Assembly (NCBI GenBank): GCA_029210565.1
Contig: JARGFQ010000008.1
Span: forward strand, 1-64,000
Source of the DNA: Bacteroidales bacterium
GTDB taxonomy: Bacteria > Bacteroidota > Bacteroidia > Bacteroidales > VadinHA17
Length of the DNA: 64,000 nucleotides
Direction of reading: 5' to 3'
Shown here: piece after piece, positions 27,512 to 36,721 of the stretch
How the letters are laid out: each line of letters opens with the position of its first letter
Position numbering within the stretch: the stretch's first letter is position 1
The notes under the pieces: generated by a model
Databases searched by the model: none
Told to the model about the DNA's origin: nothing
The model's input: the letters and a program-made list of their open reading frames with translations, nothing else
Translations under genes and position numbers: made by a program

Positions 27512-28642
27512 TCACAACTCCATAAGGAGTTCCGCAATAATATTATCAGAGATCATCCTGCCCTGATCCGTCAGGGCCAGGGTGTCTCTTTCCCTTTTCA
27601 TCAGCCCGTATCGGATATATTTACCCGACATGTTGACAAGGTAATCATGAAGCTCCTTGTCATAGCTGTTTTCAACATGTGTGAGATCGATACCCCATGC
27701 GGTGCGCAGAGCGGTCATGATGTACTCGTTGAAGAGGGTCAGCCTGTCAAGCTCCTCCCGTTCAGACGATACCTTCCCTTCATTTACCGATCTGATATAC
27801 TCCCTGACGTCTGAGATATTCCACTGCCTCGACCTTCTGTCAAAAGAGTGTGCCGAGGGGCCCAGGCCTATGTAAGGCACCTGCTTCCAGTATGCAGAAT
27901 TGTGTCTCGAGATATATCCTTCAAGGGCAAAATTTGAGATCTCGTAATGAATAAATCCTCTATCCATCAGCAGACTTATCAACAGCATGAACATCGAATT
28001 GCTGGTCTCCTCGTCTGTCTCGGTGAGCTTCCCTTTCTCCCTGAGGCGGTGGAGAGGTGTCCCCTCCTCTATCGTCAGATGATAGGCTGAAATATGTGTC
28101 ACGGGAAAGGTCAGTGTCTTCTCAATATCCTGCCTCAGGTCAGCCGTGGTCATGCCCGGGACGCCGTAAATAAGATCAGCCGACACATTTTTTATTCCCT
28201 CACTGAAAATCTTCTCAAGCGCTTCGGCAGATTGACGCGCACTATGCCTCCTGCCCAGGTATTTAAGCCTGTCGTCATCCCAGGACTGCACTCCGACACT
28301 GATCCGGTTGACGCCAAGGGATGCCAGGGAGCTGATATACCCTGGCTTGATATCATCAGGATTTACCTCCACTGTTATCTCAGGGTCATTGCCTATACTG
28401 AAGTTATTCCACACTGCAGCCAGAATCCTTTCTGCCTGGGCCGCGCTCAGCAGAGAGGGTGTTCCTCCCCCCAGGTATACAGTATCCACCGTCTCAGTGT
28501 AGAGGTAGCCCGATCTCAGAGCAGCCTCGCGTGTGAGTGCCTCAACCAGGGCATCCGTTTCTCTGCAGTCGGTGACGCTGTAAAAATCACAGTAGCAGCA
28601 AAAGCTCCTGCAGAAAGGTATGTGGATGTAGACGCCGGCCAT
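27512..28642 (-). CDS. hemW: HemW-like radical SAM protein
   Basis: The 376-residue protein begins with the radical-SAM iron-sulfur motif C11-x3-C15-x2-C18 followed by DF, then GGGTPS near residues 58-63, and continues with the HemN/HemW layout. It lacks the extra cysteine right after the motif that true oxygen-independent coproporphyrinogen oxidases use. This fits HemW, a haem-binding protein often misnamed as HemN. HemW is thought to insert haem into respiratory enzymes. Length is typical for HemW (about 375-380). Confidence 0.88.
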   Translation of the reverse strand: MAGVYIHIPFCRSFCCYCDFYSVTDCRETDALVEALTREAALRSGYLYTETVDTVYLGGGTPSLLSAAQAERILAAVWNNFSIGNDPEITVEVNPDDIKPGYISSLASLGVNRISVGVQSWDDDRLKYLGRRHSARQSAEALEKIFSEGIKNVSADLIYGVPGMTTADLRQDIEKTLTFPVTHISAYHLTIEEGTPLHRLREKGKLTETDEETSNSMFMLLISLLMDRGFIHYEISNFALEGYISRHNSAYWKQVPYIGLGPSAHSFDRRSRQWNISDVREYIRSVNEGKVSSEREELDRLTLFNEYIMTALRTAWGIDLTHVENSYDKELHDYLVNMSGKYIRYGLMKRERDTLALTDQGRMISDNIIAELLMEL

Positions 28643-28714
28643 GATAAATATATCCTCTAAAAATACAAAAGATTCAACATTAGTTTGCTATTTTCGCAAT
28701 CTCATCACCCATGC

Positions 28715-29104
28715 ATGCTATATCGCATTATAAAACAATATTATAAGAGCATTATCATTGGGGTGCTGATCACCTGGCTCAGTCTCTCCGGAAGCAAAAC
28801 GATGGTTCCCGGACGGATGCTCGACATTCCCTATATTGACAAGATGGGCCACTTTGCGATGTATGCCTTTTTTTCGGCTGTATTGCTTCTCGATTCATGC
28901 AGATGGCAGCTGAACCGCAGTTTCATTTACCCTCTCATGCTCATTCCGCTTCTCTTTGGAGCAATTATGGAGATCATGCAGATGACCCTTACCACATCAC
29001 GCAAGGCTGAGACTTTTGACCTGCTGGCCAATGTCGGGGGTGTTCTTACCGGTCTTCTGGTGGCCTATCTGATGAGAATGGTGCTGGCAAGATTCAGAGC
29101 CTGA
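28715..29104 (+). CDS. VanZ-family membrane protein
   Basis: The 129-residue protein has four predicted membrane segments and the VanZ pattern: DKMGHFAMYAFFSAVLLL, GAIMEIMQ and an ending in DLLANVGGVLTGLLVAYL. The start is set at ATG 28715 (MLYRIIKQYYKS); an upstream TTG frame is unlikely. VanZ-like proteins are small integral membrane proteins of unclear function, named after a teicoplanin-resistance gene. This one has no resistance context. It converges on the Rrf2 gene and overlaps its 3' end by 11 bases. Confidence 0.8.
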   Translation: MLYRIIKQYYKSIIIGVLITWLSLSGSKTMVPGRMLDIPYIDKMGHFAMYAFFSAVLLLDSCRWQLNRSFIYPLMLIPLLFGAIMEIMQMTLTTSRKAETFDLLANVGGVLTGLLVAYLMRMVLARFRA

Positions 29105-29534
29105 TCGACGGATATTTCTTCAGCTGCCCGGCACACGCTTTAATGCTCTTTGAGCTGAAGAATTTTTCCAGGCGTACCTTTTCCCTCCTCAGATCATTGT
29201 GAAGAATGCAGACTCCCCTGTCGGACTCATCAAAATTACATTTCTCCCCGGTGATAAAACAGCTGTCAAAGAAATCCCTTCCGTCAATAGCATCTATTAT
29301 ATCCATCAGGGTCAGTTCTGAGGCCGGGACCATCAGGTTAAATCCGCCGTGCGGACCTTTTGATGAATGAAGTATCTTTTTCTTCGTCAGTATCTGGAGG
29401 ATCTTCGCCAGATAGGGCTGCGGGATTTTTAGCTTTTCAGATACCTCCCTGAGTCCTGTATGTGTGTTCTTTTCAGGTTTTGCTGCAATAAAGATTACAG
29501 CCCTGATGCCGTATTTGCATGTTGATGAAAGCAT
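29094..29534 (-). CDS. Rrf2-family transcriptional regulator
   Basis: The 146-residue protein has the Rrf2 winged helix at the N-terminus (STCKYGIRAVIFIA, PQPYLAKILQIL, SKGPHGGFNLM) and three cysteines at 92, 99 and 109. IscR and NsrR bind iron-sulfur clusters through three Cys in this region, so a redox or NO/iron-sensing role is likely. The spacing here (x6, x9) differs from IscR (x5, x5). It is cotranscribed with rpiB, whose stop lies directly upstream. Confidence 0.85.
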   Translation of the reverse strand: MLSSTCKYGIRAVIFIAAKPEKNTHTGLREVSEKLKIPQPYLAKILQILTKKKILHSSKGPHGGFNLMVPASELTLMDIIDAIDGRDFFDSCFITGEKCNFDESDRGVCILHNDLRREKVRLEKFFSSKSIKACAGQLKKYPSIRL

Positions 29535-29975
29535 CTAGGGGTTCTTTACCGGAATTTTGTCAATCCTTCTCTTGTGCCTGCCTCCCTCAAAATCTGTTGT
29601 AAGAAAGGTTTTGACTATCGCTATTGCTTCAGCCTCCTTCAGGAACCGTCCGGGAAGCGAACAGATGTTGGCGTCGTTGTGTGACCTGGCAAGCTTGCTG
29701 ATTTCCTCACACCAACATACAGCAGACCTTATCTTCTGATGCTTGTTGGTCGCCATGTTGATGCCGTTGCCAGAACCGCATATGGTTATGCCGTAGCTGA
29801 AATCACCCTTCTCCACCGCCTCTGCCAGCGGATGAGCAAAATCAGGATAATCTACGCTGTCTTCAGAAAAAGAACCTATATCCTTAACTTCATACCTGTG
29901 TGAAATGAGCCACGAAACGAGCTTTTCCTTGAGCCTGAAACCGGCATGATCTGAGGCAATTATGATTTTTTCCAA
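29535..29975 (-). CDS. rpiB: Ribose 5-phosphate isomerase B
   Basis: The 146-residue cytosolic enzyme interconverts ribose 5-phosphate and ribulose 5-phosphate. RpiB/LacAB motifs are intact: ASDHAGFRLKEKL at the N-terminus, CGSGNGINMATNK with the catalytic Cys in the middle, and SHNDANICSLPGRFL. Length is normal. The next gene downstream is an Rrf2 regulator with no gap between them. Confidence 0.94.
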   Translation of the reverse strand: MEKIIIASDHAGFRLKEKLVSWLISHRYEVKDIGSFSEDSVDYPDFAHPLAEAVEKGDFSYGITICGSGNGINMATNKHQKIRSAVCWCEEISKLARSHNDANICSLPGRFLKEAEAIAIVKTFLTTDFEGGRHKRRIDKIPVKNP

Positions 29976-30516
29976 AACACCCTTATATTTTTATACAAAT
30001 ATAGTCCTGTAATCAATACCAGAAAAGAAAACATAGCCTGTTTGACTCGTAAACAACAATTTTATCTGATTGGTCGGATGTGACTTGCGTGACATTGCTG
30101 ATCAAATCTGTCTGAGAGTTGGCGGTCATGCAAGTTTCATCTGTTAATAACATGTAACCACCGTTTTAATTTTTTGTTCATTAATTGTTCTGACTCTTGT
30201 GCTTTGTCCTACATGTATTTTTTTTCTGTTTTCAAAAACAATTTTTCATTCCTGAATGCTGATATTTCAACCTTTGCTCAACACCCGGCGTGTGATCTTT
30301 TATTAACTTTCACTGCCAACAAAAAAGCCGTAACAATTGTTAATCTAAAGGCTAATTGTCTCTTTTTCAAATAAGGTATGCTTTTTGTTGTGTTTAAAAG
30401 CTGTTATTAATCTTTTAACCTCCATTTTTGCAATAGGAATCGTAAAATTGTTTGAACAGAATTAACAGTATATAATAACCATCATATATAAATTTATTAA
30501 AACTATAATATTAAAT
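29976..30516. other. 541-bp gene-free region between rpiB and nadA
   Basis: This divergent intergenic region is AT-rich and contains hairpin element copy A at 30069-30141. The remainder (30142-30516) has T-rich tracts and no coding frame that looks real. It should hold the promoters of rpiB and nadA. A near-match to the -7 element (ATTTTTG around 30425-30431) is the only candidate I see for nadA. I saw no riboswitch fold. Confidence 0.6.
30069..30141 (+). repeat. Dispersed hairpin element, copy A
   Basis: The element starts ATTGGTCGGATGTGACTTGC and ends with GTCATGCAAGTTTCAT. Its arms (30079-30093 and 30125-30139) pair over 15 positions with two G-U wobbles and one mismatch. It shares the ATTGGTCG leader, arm sequence and a central GAGAG with copies B-D. 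It lies in the rpiB-nadA gap. Confidence 0.7.
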
Positions 30517-31464
30517 ATGGTTGTTGAAAAAGATATCGCAAGCAGGATTGAGGAGCTCAAAAAGGAGAAAAATGCTGTAATACTGGCACATTACTATCAG
30601 ACTTCTGACATTCAGGATATAGCCGATTTCATAGGCGACAGCCTGGCGCTTTCACAGCAGGCAGCAGAGACTGAAGCTGATATGATAGTGTTTGCAGGAG
30701 TGAAATTTATGGCGGAGACTGCAAAGATACTGTCACCGGAAAAGAAGGTAATCATTCCGGATATGCTTGCAGGATGCTCACTGGCCGATTCATGCAGAAG
30801 GGAGGATTTTGCTAAGTTCATCAGTGATCACCCCGGAAGAACTGTCGTTACCTATGTTAACACAACAGCTGACATAAAGGCCCTGAGTGATATTGCATGC
30901 ACATCTTCAAATGCGAGGCAGATAATTGAGTCTCTTCCTGAGGATGAAAAGATAATCTTCGGACCCGACCGTAATCTTGGAAATTATATAAAGAGCCTGA
31001 CGGGAAGGGATATACTTGTCTGGGACGGTGCATGTCATGTTCATGAGGAGTTTTCCCTGGAGGCTATCCTGAAGCTGAAGCGTGAAAACAGTGACGCAAA
31101 AATAATTGCACATCCGGAATGCGAGATGCCGGTAAGGCTTGTTGCAGATTATATAGGTTCAACATCAGGCCTGCTCTCATTTGTAAAAAAAGATAAGGGT
31201 AAAACATTTATAGTAGCTACAGAACCTGGCATAATATACCAGATGAAAAAAGCCAGGCCGGAGAAGATATTTATTCCGGCACCGCCGAAAGATTCAACCT
31301 GCGGATGCAGTGAATGCAATTTCATGAAGCTCATAACTCTTGAAAAGATATATAAATCGCTTAAATTTGAAGAGCCTGAAATATTAGTTGACCCGTTGAT
31401 AGCAAAACAGGCGTTGATACCTATCAGGAGAATGCTTGATATATCGGCAAAACTGGGCTTATAA
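30517..31464 (+). CDS. nadA: Quinolinate synthase
   Basis: This 315-residue iron-sulfur enzyme condenses iminoaspartate with dihydroxyacetone phosphate to form quinolinate in NAD synthesis. Visible family features include AVILAHYYQ...IADFIGDSLALS, DMLAGCSLADSC (C87), HVHEEF, HPECEMP and CGCSECNFM, which supply the cluster cysteines. The usual partner nadB is not in this window. The stop lies one base before the ATG of the MORN-repeat gene, indicating cotranscription. Confidence 0.95.
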   Translation: MVVEKDIASRIEELKKEKNAVILAHYYQTSDIQDIADFIGDSLALSQQAAETEADMIVFAGVKFMAETAKILSPEKKVIIPDMLAGCSLADSCRREDFAKFISDHPGRTVVTYVNTTADIKALSDIACTSSNARQIIESLPEDEKIIFGPDRNLGNYIKSLTGRDILVWDGACHVHEEFSLEAILKLKRENSDAKIIAHPECEMPVRLVADYIGSTSGLLSFVKKDKGKTFIVATEPGIIYQMKKARPEKIFIPAPPKDSTCGCSECNFMKLITLEKIYKSLKFEEPEILVDPLIAKQALIPIRRMLDISAKLGL

Positions 31465-31465
31465 A

Positions 31466-33016
31466 ATGAAGAGACTTATTCTCACCCTGCTGATTTTTAT
31501 TCCTTTTTTCCTTGCTGCGCAGCAGAACAGGGAACTCAAGGATGGATTCCAGCAGTTAAAATATCCAAACGGCAATATATCAAGCGAAGGATTTATCAGA
31601 AACGGGAAGCCGGACGGATACTGGAAAAGTTACTATGTCACAGGTGTGCTTAAGTCCGAAGGAAAAAGAACCAGCTTTCTCCTTGACAGCATATGGATCT
31701 TCTATGACCAGGCAGGCGACACGACGGAGAAGATCAGTTATCTACTGGGAAAGAGAAACGGATATTATTTCAGGTATAAGAAAGACGCGGTTCACGGACC
31801 CTATGTGTATTCCTCAGAGCTATACGCGGGCGACAAAAAGGAGGGGGTAGCACGCATTTTCTATCCGGATGGCAAGATAAGACAGACAATCCCCTATTTT
31901 AAAGGTAAAAAGGACGGCCTGTCACGTGAGTATGACAAAGAGGGAAGAATAGTCACCCTGCTTGAATACAACAATGACTTCCTCATCAGCCGCGAGCGCA
32001 TAAACCAGACAGATGCAGCAGGACTAAAACAGGGAGAATGGCTTGAATTTTACCCTGGCGGTACAATAAAGACCGAGAGAAATTATCGTAATGACATGCT
32101 TCATGGCTATTACAAGGAATATGATGAGAGGGGAAGGCTTCTTGTGACACTGCTTTATGACAACGGCAAGGTCACCGGCACAGAGATTGACAACAGCGCA
32201 GAGATTGATATTGAGAACCGGTATGACGAATCAGGAAAACTGATCTATTCAGGTCCGTTCAAAGAGGGTATCCCGGTGGGGATACATCGTGAGTACAACA
32301 GCGACGGAACAGTCAGGATTGCAAAAATATACAATGATAATGGCGTCCTGATATCTGAAGGAATCGTTGATGATGAGGGCAACAGGAACGGTCCGTGGAA
32401 GGATTTATCCGCTGACGGAACATTGATGGCGGAGGGGGCATATGTCAACAACAGGCGCGCCGGAGCATGGAAATTCTATAATGCTGCCGGAAGGCTTGAG
32501 CAGGCAGGATCATACAATAACGGCCGCATTGACGGAACATGGCGCTGGTATTATCCGGAGGGAGAACTGCTGAGGGAGGAGGATTATTACCAGGGAAGAA
32601 GAGATGGTCAGTATACTGAGTTCACACGCACCGGTGAAGTAATAGCACGGGGAGAATATGCTGACGGAGAGAGAAACGGCGAATGGATATTCAGAACAGG
32701 TGACAACATCGAAGAAGGCAACTATCTTCTGGGGCTACGCGAAGGCGAGTGGAAGACATATTATCCCAATGAAAAACTGAGATTCCGCGGAGAATACAGA
32801 CAGGGTAATCCCGTGGGTCACCATATGCTGTGGTATGACAGCGGGAGGCTCAGGGAGGATCGCTATTACCGAAATGGCCTCAGGACGCGGACATGGAAAA
32901 AGTACAGCGAAGAGGGAGAAGTGATTCTCTCAGTCACCTACCGTGATGATGTAGAGACAAGTATAAACGGGGTGGCTGTTAATCTGCCCGAGAGCGGCGT
33001 CAGGCGCATAAAATAG
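31466..33016 (+). CDS. MORN-variant repeat protein (YwqK-like), exported
   Basis: Start at ATG 31466 gives 516 residues with a signal peptide (MKRLILTLLIFIPFFLAAQ). Nearly all the rest consists of about 16-18 tandem repeats of roughly 23 residues with the pattern G-x-W-x-x-Y-x-x-x-G-x-L, matching MORN_2 (toxin-antitoxin YwqK-type) repeats. Such repeats form a beta-sheet scaffold. Despite the database name no toxin partner is present, so a periplasmic or outer-membrane scaffold role is more plausible. It sits between nadA and ruvB on the same strand, with nine bases to ruvB. Confidence 0.82.
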   Translation: MKRLILTLLIFIPFFLAAQQNRELKDGFQQLKYPNGNISSEGFIRNGKPDGYWKSYYVTGVLKSEGKRTSFLLDSIWIFYDQAGDTTEKISYLLGKRNGYYFRYKKDAVHGPYVYSSELYAGDKKEGVARIFYPDGKIRQTIPYFKGKKDGLSREYDKEGRIVTLLEYNNDFLISRERINQTDAAGLKQGEWLEFYPGGTIKTERNYRNDMLHGYYKEYDERGRLLVTLLYDNGKVTGTEIDNSAEIDIENRYDESGKLIYSGPFKEGIPVGIHREYNSDGTVRIAKIYNDNGVLISEGIVDDEGNRNGPWKDLSADGTLMAEGAYVNNRRAGAWKFYNAAGRLEQAGSYNNGRIDGTWRWYYPEGELLREEDYYQGRRDGQYTEFTRTGEVIARGEYADGERNGEWIFRTGDNIEEGNYLLGLREGEWKTYYPNEKLRFRGEYRQGNPVGHHMLWYDSGRLREDRYYRNGLRTRTWKKYSEEGEVILSVTYRDDVETSINGVAVNLPESGVRRIK

Positions 33017-33025
33017 CTTCGGACA

Positions 33026-34045
33026 ATGAGCGAACAGTTCAACCTGAGAAAAGAGATAACCCTCGCCGGCGATGCGGAACTGGAGAAACAGCTGCGGCCA
33101 CTAACCTTTGACGACTTCAGGGGGCAACCACGGATTACCGAAAACCTGAACGTCTTTGTCACAGCAGCACTGCAGCGTGGAGAGGCTCTTGACCATGTGC
33201 TTCTGCACGGGCCTCCGGGACTGGGAAAAACTACCCTGGCCGCCATCATCTCCAATGAATTGAAGGTTAAACTGAAAGTTACCTCGGGACCGGTGCTCGA
33301 CAAACCCGGAGATCTCGCCGGGTTGCTTACCAGCCTCGAAGACGGGGATGTTCTTTTCATAGATGAGATCCACCGGCTGAGCCCCGTGGTGGAGGAGTAC
33401 CTCTACTCGGCCATGGAGGACTACCAGATTGATATCATGATAGACAAGGGTCCGGGTGCCCGCTCCGTTCAGCTGAAGCTGAATCCCTTTACGCTCATAG
33501 GCGCCACCACCCGTTCAGGCCTGCTGACCAGCCCTCTCAGAGCCCGGTTTGGCATAAAGTTCCACCTGGAATATTATGATAATCCGATACTGAAAGGGAT
33601 AGTGAAAAGATCAGCAGGAATTCTAAGGATAAATATAGACGAGATCGCCGCGCTGGAGATCGCCTCACGCAGCCGTGGTACGCCGAGGATAGCCAATTCA
33701 CTGCTGCGGCGGGTACGTGATTTTGCGCAGGTGAAGGGCACGGGTGCCATTGACCTGGAGATAACACGATACAGCCTTGAGGCACTGAATATTGACAAGC
33801 ATGGTCTTGACGAGATGGATAACCGCATACTTAAAACAATCATTGAGAAGTTCAGGGGCGGACCGGTGGGACTGAACAACGTTGCGACAGCCGTGGGAGA
33901 AGAGAGCGGAACCATAGAAGAGGTATATGAGCCTTTCCTTATCAAGGAAGGTTACATAAAAAGAACGCCCCGCGGACGTGAGGCGACAGAGACAGCATAC
34001 AAACACCTGGGCCTGGTGCCCGGCAGTGATGGCAGGCTGTTCTGA
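33026..34045 (+). CDS. ruvB: Holliday junction branch-migration helicase RuvB
   Basis: The 339-residue AAA+ ATPase drives branch migration of Holliday junctions with RuvA. Walker A is GPPGLGKT (62-69), Walker B is FIDEIHR (111-117), and sensor region [18 protein letters not shown] is intact. The C-terminal winged helix ends with [16 protein letters not shown]. Length is typical. ruvA and ruvC are not adjacent. Confidence 0.97.
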   Translation: MSEQFNLRKEITLAGDAELEKQLRPLTFDDFRGQPRITENLNVFVTAALQRGEALDHVLLHGPPGLGKTTLAAIISNELKVKLKVTSGPVLDKPGDLAGLLTSLEDGDVLFIDEIHRLSPVVEEYLYSAMEDYQIDIMIDKGPGARSVQLKLNPFTLIGATTRSGLLTSPLRARFGIKFHLEYYDNPILKGIVKRSAGILRINIDEIAALEIASRSRGTPRIANSLLRRVRDFAQVKGTGAIDLEITRYSLEALNIDKHGLDEMDNRILKTIIEKFRGGPVGLNNVATAVGEESGTIEEVYEPFLIKEGYIKRTPRGREATETAYKHLGLVPGSDGRLF

Positions 34046-34064
34046 GACAGCAAGGGCCGGTAAT

Positions 34065-34769
34065 CTACGAACTCAACTTTTCAAGACCCTTGAGGTCAAT
34101 AATCTTAATTTTCCTGCCGCTGAGCTCTATAAGCCTGTCGCTCTTGAATTCAGAGAGAAGACGGATCACTGATTCGGTGGCAGTGCCGACGATGTTCGCC
34201 AGCTCCTCACGTGTCAGGGATATACGGAGAAATTTCTGGTCGTCAAGGCCGAAATCGCCGACCAGGTTCACGAGCACCTCTGCAACCCTCTCCCGCACAG
34301 TCTTCTGGGCTATGTCAGTAATATATGAGTTAGCCTCTGCAAGCTCGTTACAGGTGAGCTTGACCACCTCAAAGGCAAAGGATGGATTCGTCTTTACAAA
34401 CTGTATCAGCAACTCGGAGGGGATGAAGCAGACCTGGCTGTCCTCTATAACTTTGGCAGAAGTACATGCAGGCTCATTGCTCAATACTGACCGGTAGGCG
34501 ATGATCTCGCCGCGGCGTGCAAAACGGATGATCTGTTCTTTACCGTCAACACCCGTCTTGAATACCTTTATGATGCCTGAATGGATACAGAAAAAACCGC
34601 TTATACGGTTGCCTTCATGATATAGAATGTCACCTCTCCTGTAGTGTCTGAAATCCTTCTCAAAGTTTAGCCTGTCAATCTCATCACGGGTCAGAAACCG
34701 GAAGACGGCGTTTGTTTCAAACGCGCATTTTTCACATAATACCATGGATAAGTCATGCTGTTTCATCAC
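34065..34769 (-). CDS. Crp/Fnr-family transcriptional regulator
   Basis: The 234-residue protein has a cyclic-nucleotide-binding-like beta-barrel (about 25-145) and a C-terminal Crp-type helix-turn-helix (about 165-225, SLTREELANIVGTATESVIRLLSEF). The N-terminus carries a CEKC pair (C12, C15), but the further cysteines needed for an FNR-type cluster are absent. Effector and targets are unknown. It converges on ruvB. A near -7 element (CACCTTTG, minus strand, about 34793-34786) lies upstream. Confidence 0.88.
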   Translation of the reverse strand: MMKQHDLSMVLCEKCAFETNAVFRFLTRDEIDRLNFEKDFRHYRRGDILYHEGNRISGFFCIHSGIIKVFKTGVDGKEQIIRFARRGEIIAYRSVLSNEPACTSAKVIEDSQVCFIPSELLIQFVKTNPSFAFEVVKLTCNELAEANSYITDIAQKTVRERVAEVLVNLVGDFGLDDQKFLRISLTREELANIVGTATESVIRLLSEFKSDRLIELSGRKIKIIDLKGLEKLSS

Positions 34770-34812
34770 TCTGGAGATTAAGATGACAAAGGTGAGTATT
34801 AATTAATGAAAA

Positions 34813-35856
34813 TCATAAAATTTCAGACCGGAACTGATTAAGAAACCTGATGTCGTTTTCAAAGTAGAGACGGAGATCATTGACACCGTATTTAAGCATG
34901 GCAGCGCGCTCAATACCCAGGCCGAAAGCATATCCCGTATATTTTTCTGAATCAATACCGCATGCTTCAAGGACATTGGGATCAACCATGCCGCAGCCAA
35001 GGAGCTCGAGCCAGCCTGTGCCCTTGCATACGCTGCAGCCCTCTCCACCGCACAGATTACAGTTTATATCCATCTCTGCCGAAGGCTCCGTAAAGGGGAA
35101 ATAGGAAGGCCGGAGCCTTATCCTCACATCCTTGCCGAATAGCTCTACGGCAAAGTAGAGCAGCGTCTGCCTGAGATCGGCAAAAGAGACGTTCTCGGCA
35201 ATATACAGTCCCTCAACTTGGTGGAAGATGCAGTGGGCACGGGCCGAGACAGCCTCGTTTCGGAAGACCCTGCCGGGAGAGATGGTTCTGATGGGAGGCT
35301 GCTCTTTCTCCATCACACGCACCTGTACGGATGAGGTGTGTGTTCGCAGAAGCACATCGTCGGGATGAGACTCCACTCCGGAACTCTTTCTGATAAAAAA
35401 GGTATCCTGCATGTCGCGCGCCGGATGGTCTCTGGCAAAATTGAGCAGGGTAAAGACATGATTGTCATCCTCTATCTCCGGTCCTTCCGAAACGGTGAAT
35501 CCCATGCGGCTGAAGATGTCAATTACCTGGTAACGGATAATGGATATGGGGTGACGTGTACCCGCTCTGAGGGGCCAGGCCGGACGGGAAAGATCGGTTT
35601 CTGAAGTAACGGTCTCGGCAAAAGAGAGCCGCTCCCGGTGCTCATTGTACTTGTCGGTAGCCAGCTGTTTTAGCTCATTCAAAAGCCTGCCTGTCTCCCT
35701 CTTCTCTTCAGGCGGAACATTTCTGAATCCCTCAAAAAGCGTTGAAATACTGCCCTTCTTGCTCAGATATCTTATCCTGAACTGCTCCAGCAGATCAGCT
35801 CCTGATATCTGAAAATCTTCAACATCTTTTCTTAATTCTGCAATCCTGGCAATCAT
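34813..35856 (-). CDS. pheS: Phenylalanine-tRNA ligase alpha subunit
   Basis: The 347-residue protein has an N-terminal coiled coil (1-85) and the class II synthetase core, with motif 2 around HQVEGLYIAENVSFADL and motif 3 around GYAFGLGIERAAMLKYG near residues 308-324. It charges tRNA-Phe as an alpha2-beta2 enzyme. The beta-subunit gene pheT is not adjacent. Four cysteines (CNLCGGEGCSVC, about 267-278) form a zinc-knuckle-like insert seen in many bacterial PheS. Confidence 0.96.
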   Translation of the reverse strand: MIARIAELRKDVEDFQISGADLLEQFRIRYLSKKGSISTLFEGFRNVPPEEKRETGRLLNELKQLATDKYNEHRERLSFAETVTSETDLSRPAWPLRAGTRHPISIIRYQVIDIFSRMGFTVSEGPEIEDDNHVFTLLNFARDHPARDMQDTFFIRKSSGVESHPDDVLLRTHTSSVQVRVMEKEQPPIRTISPGRVFRNEAVSARAHCIFHQVEGLYIAENVSFADLRQTLLYFAVELFGKDVRIRLRPSYFPFTEPSAEMDINCNLCGGEGCSVCKGTGWLELLGCGMVDPNVLEACGIDSEKYTGYAFGLGIERAAMLKYGVNDLRLYFENDIRFLNQFRSEIL

Positions 35857-35871
35857 CTCCGTGGCCCAATA

Positions 35872-36669
35872 TTATTTTATGATCTTAACATTTATTATCC
35901 TGATATCATTTACCGGCCTGTCAGTCATGTCTGTAGCCGTGGCGGCAATAGCATCAACAACCTCCATTCCCTCCAGTACCTCGCCGAAGACGGTATATGC
36001 ACCGTCAAGAAAGGGTGTCCCGCCTACGGTTTTGTAAACATCAATATGTTCTTCCGGCATGCTATATGGGCCCGCATCTTCCATCGCCTCATAAGCCCTG
36101 ACAATGGCATTCTGCTGAATCATATCCTCCGAGACGACGGTATCGGACTGCATGGCCTCCCGACGCAGCTCACTTAGAGCTTTGTTGTAGAGATACTGAC
36201 GGCGGTTGTACTCAATGCGCTGAATGGTATTGGCCAGCTCCTCATCGTTGTAAATCTTTCCCTGTACAATGTAGAACTGTGTTCCTGATGAGTTGCGGTC
36301 AGGATTAACATCATCGCCCATGCGGGCTGCTGCCATAGCTCCCCGCCTGTGAAAGAGTGAGTCGTTGATCTCCGCCGGTATGGTGTAATCATCATTAAGT
36401 ATGGACGTATCCTGTTTTGTGGATCCGTCACCCGTCTGGATCATGAAATCTTTTATCACCCGGTGAAAAGAGACCCCGTCATAAAAGCCACTCTCGGCAA
36501 GCTTTATGAAGTTGTCGCGGTGCAGGGGCGTCAGGTCAGACAGGGCGATAAGTATGTCTCCCTCGGTAGTTTTAATCTCGGCGCGGACACCGGATCCGCT
36601 GCCGGATGTACAACCTGCCAGCAGCATTACAGCTGCAAGCGGTAACAAGATGCGTAAGGAACTCTTCAT
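35872..36669 (-). CDS. Cyclophilin-type peptidyl-prolyl isomerase lipoprotein with helical insertion
   Basis: Start at ATG 36669 gives 265 residues with a lipoprotein signal ending LLAGC (Cys20). The cyclophilin fold is clear: GDILIALSDLTPLHRDNFIKL, GVSFHRVIKDFMIQTGD and GTQFYIVQG, then GGTPFLDGAYTVFGEVLEGMEVVDAI. Between FYIVQG and GGTPFLDG lies a charged, helical insertion of about 70 residues, where ordinary bacterial cyclophilins have a short turn. It probably assists periplasmic protein folding. It is 15 bases upstream of pheS. Confidence 0.9.
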   Translation of the reverse strand: MKSSLRILLPLAAVMLLAGCTSGSGSGVRAEIKTTEGDILIALSDLTPLHRDNFIKLAESGFYDGVSFHRVIKDFMIQTGDGSTKQDTSILNDDYTIPAEINDSLFHRRGAMAAARMGDDVNPDRNSSGTQFYIVQGKIYNDEELANTIQRIEYNRRQYLYNKALSELRREAMQSDTVVSEDMIQQNAIVRAYEAMEDAGPYSMPEEHIDVYKTVGGTPFLDGAYTVFGEVLEGMEVVDAIAATATDMTDRPVNDIRIINVKIIK

Positions 36670-36690
36670 TTTCTTATTATTTACGAAGGA

Positions 36691-36706
36691 CAAAGATATA
36701 TATTTG
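36691..36706. promoter_or_regulatory. Back-to-back -7 elements for the cyclophilin and flippase genes
   Basis: TATCTTTG on the minus strand (36698-36691) serves the cyclophilin gene starting at 36669. TATATTTG on the plus strand (36699-36706) serves the flippase gene at 36722. Both match TAnnTTTG exactly and abut with no gap, so the two promoters should compete for polymerase. Clean -33 TTG elements are not visible. Confidence 0.5.
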
Positions 36707-36721
36707 CAGTAAGAGTTAAGC

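Noticed and set aside
27512..28642. Calling the radical SAM protein an oxygen-independent coproporphyrinogen oxidase (HemN)
   Set aside because: The cysteine following the CxxxCxxC motif in true HemN is missing and the length fits HemW.
29976..30516. A riboswitch or small RNA gene upstream of nadA
   Set aside because: Apart from hairpin element A, I could see no conserved fold or motif of a known riboswitch.
31466..33016. Reading the MORN/YwqK-like protein as an antitoxin
   Set aside because: The repeats match the YwqK label, but the protein is exported, very long and has no toxin gene beside it.
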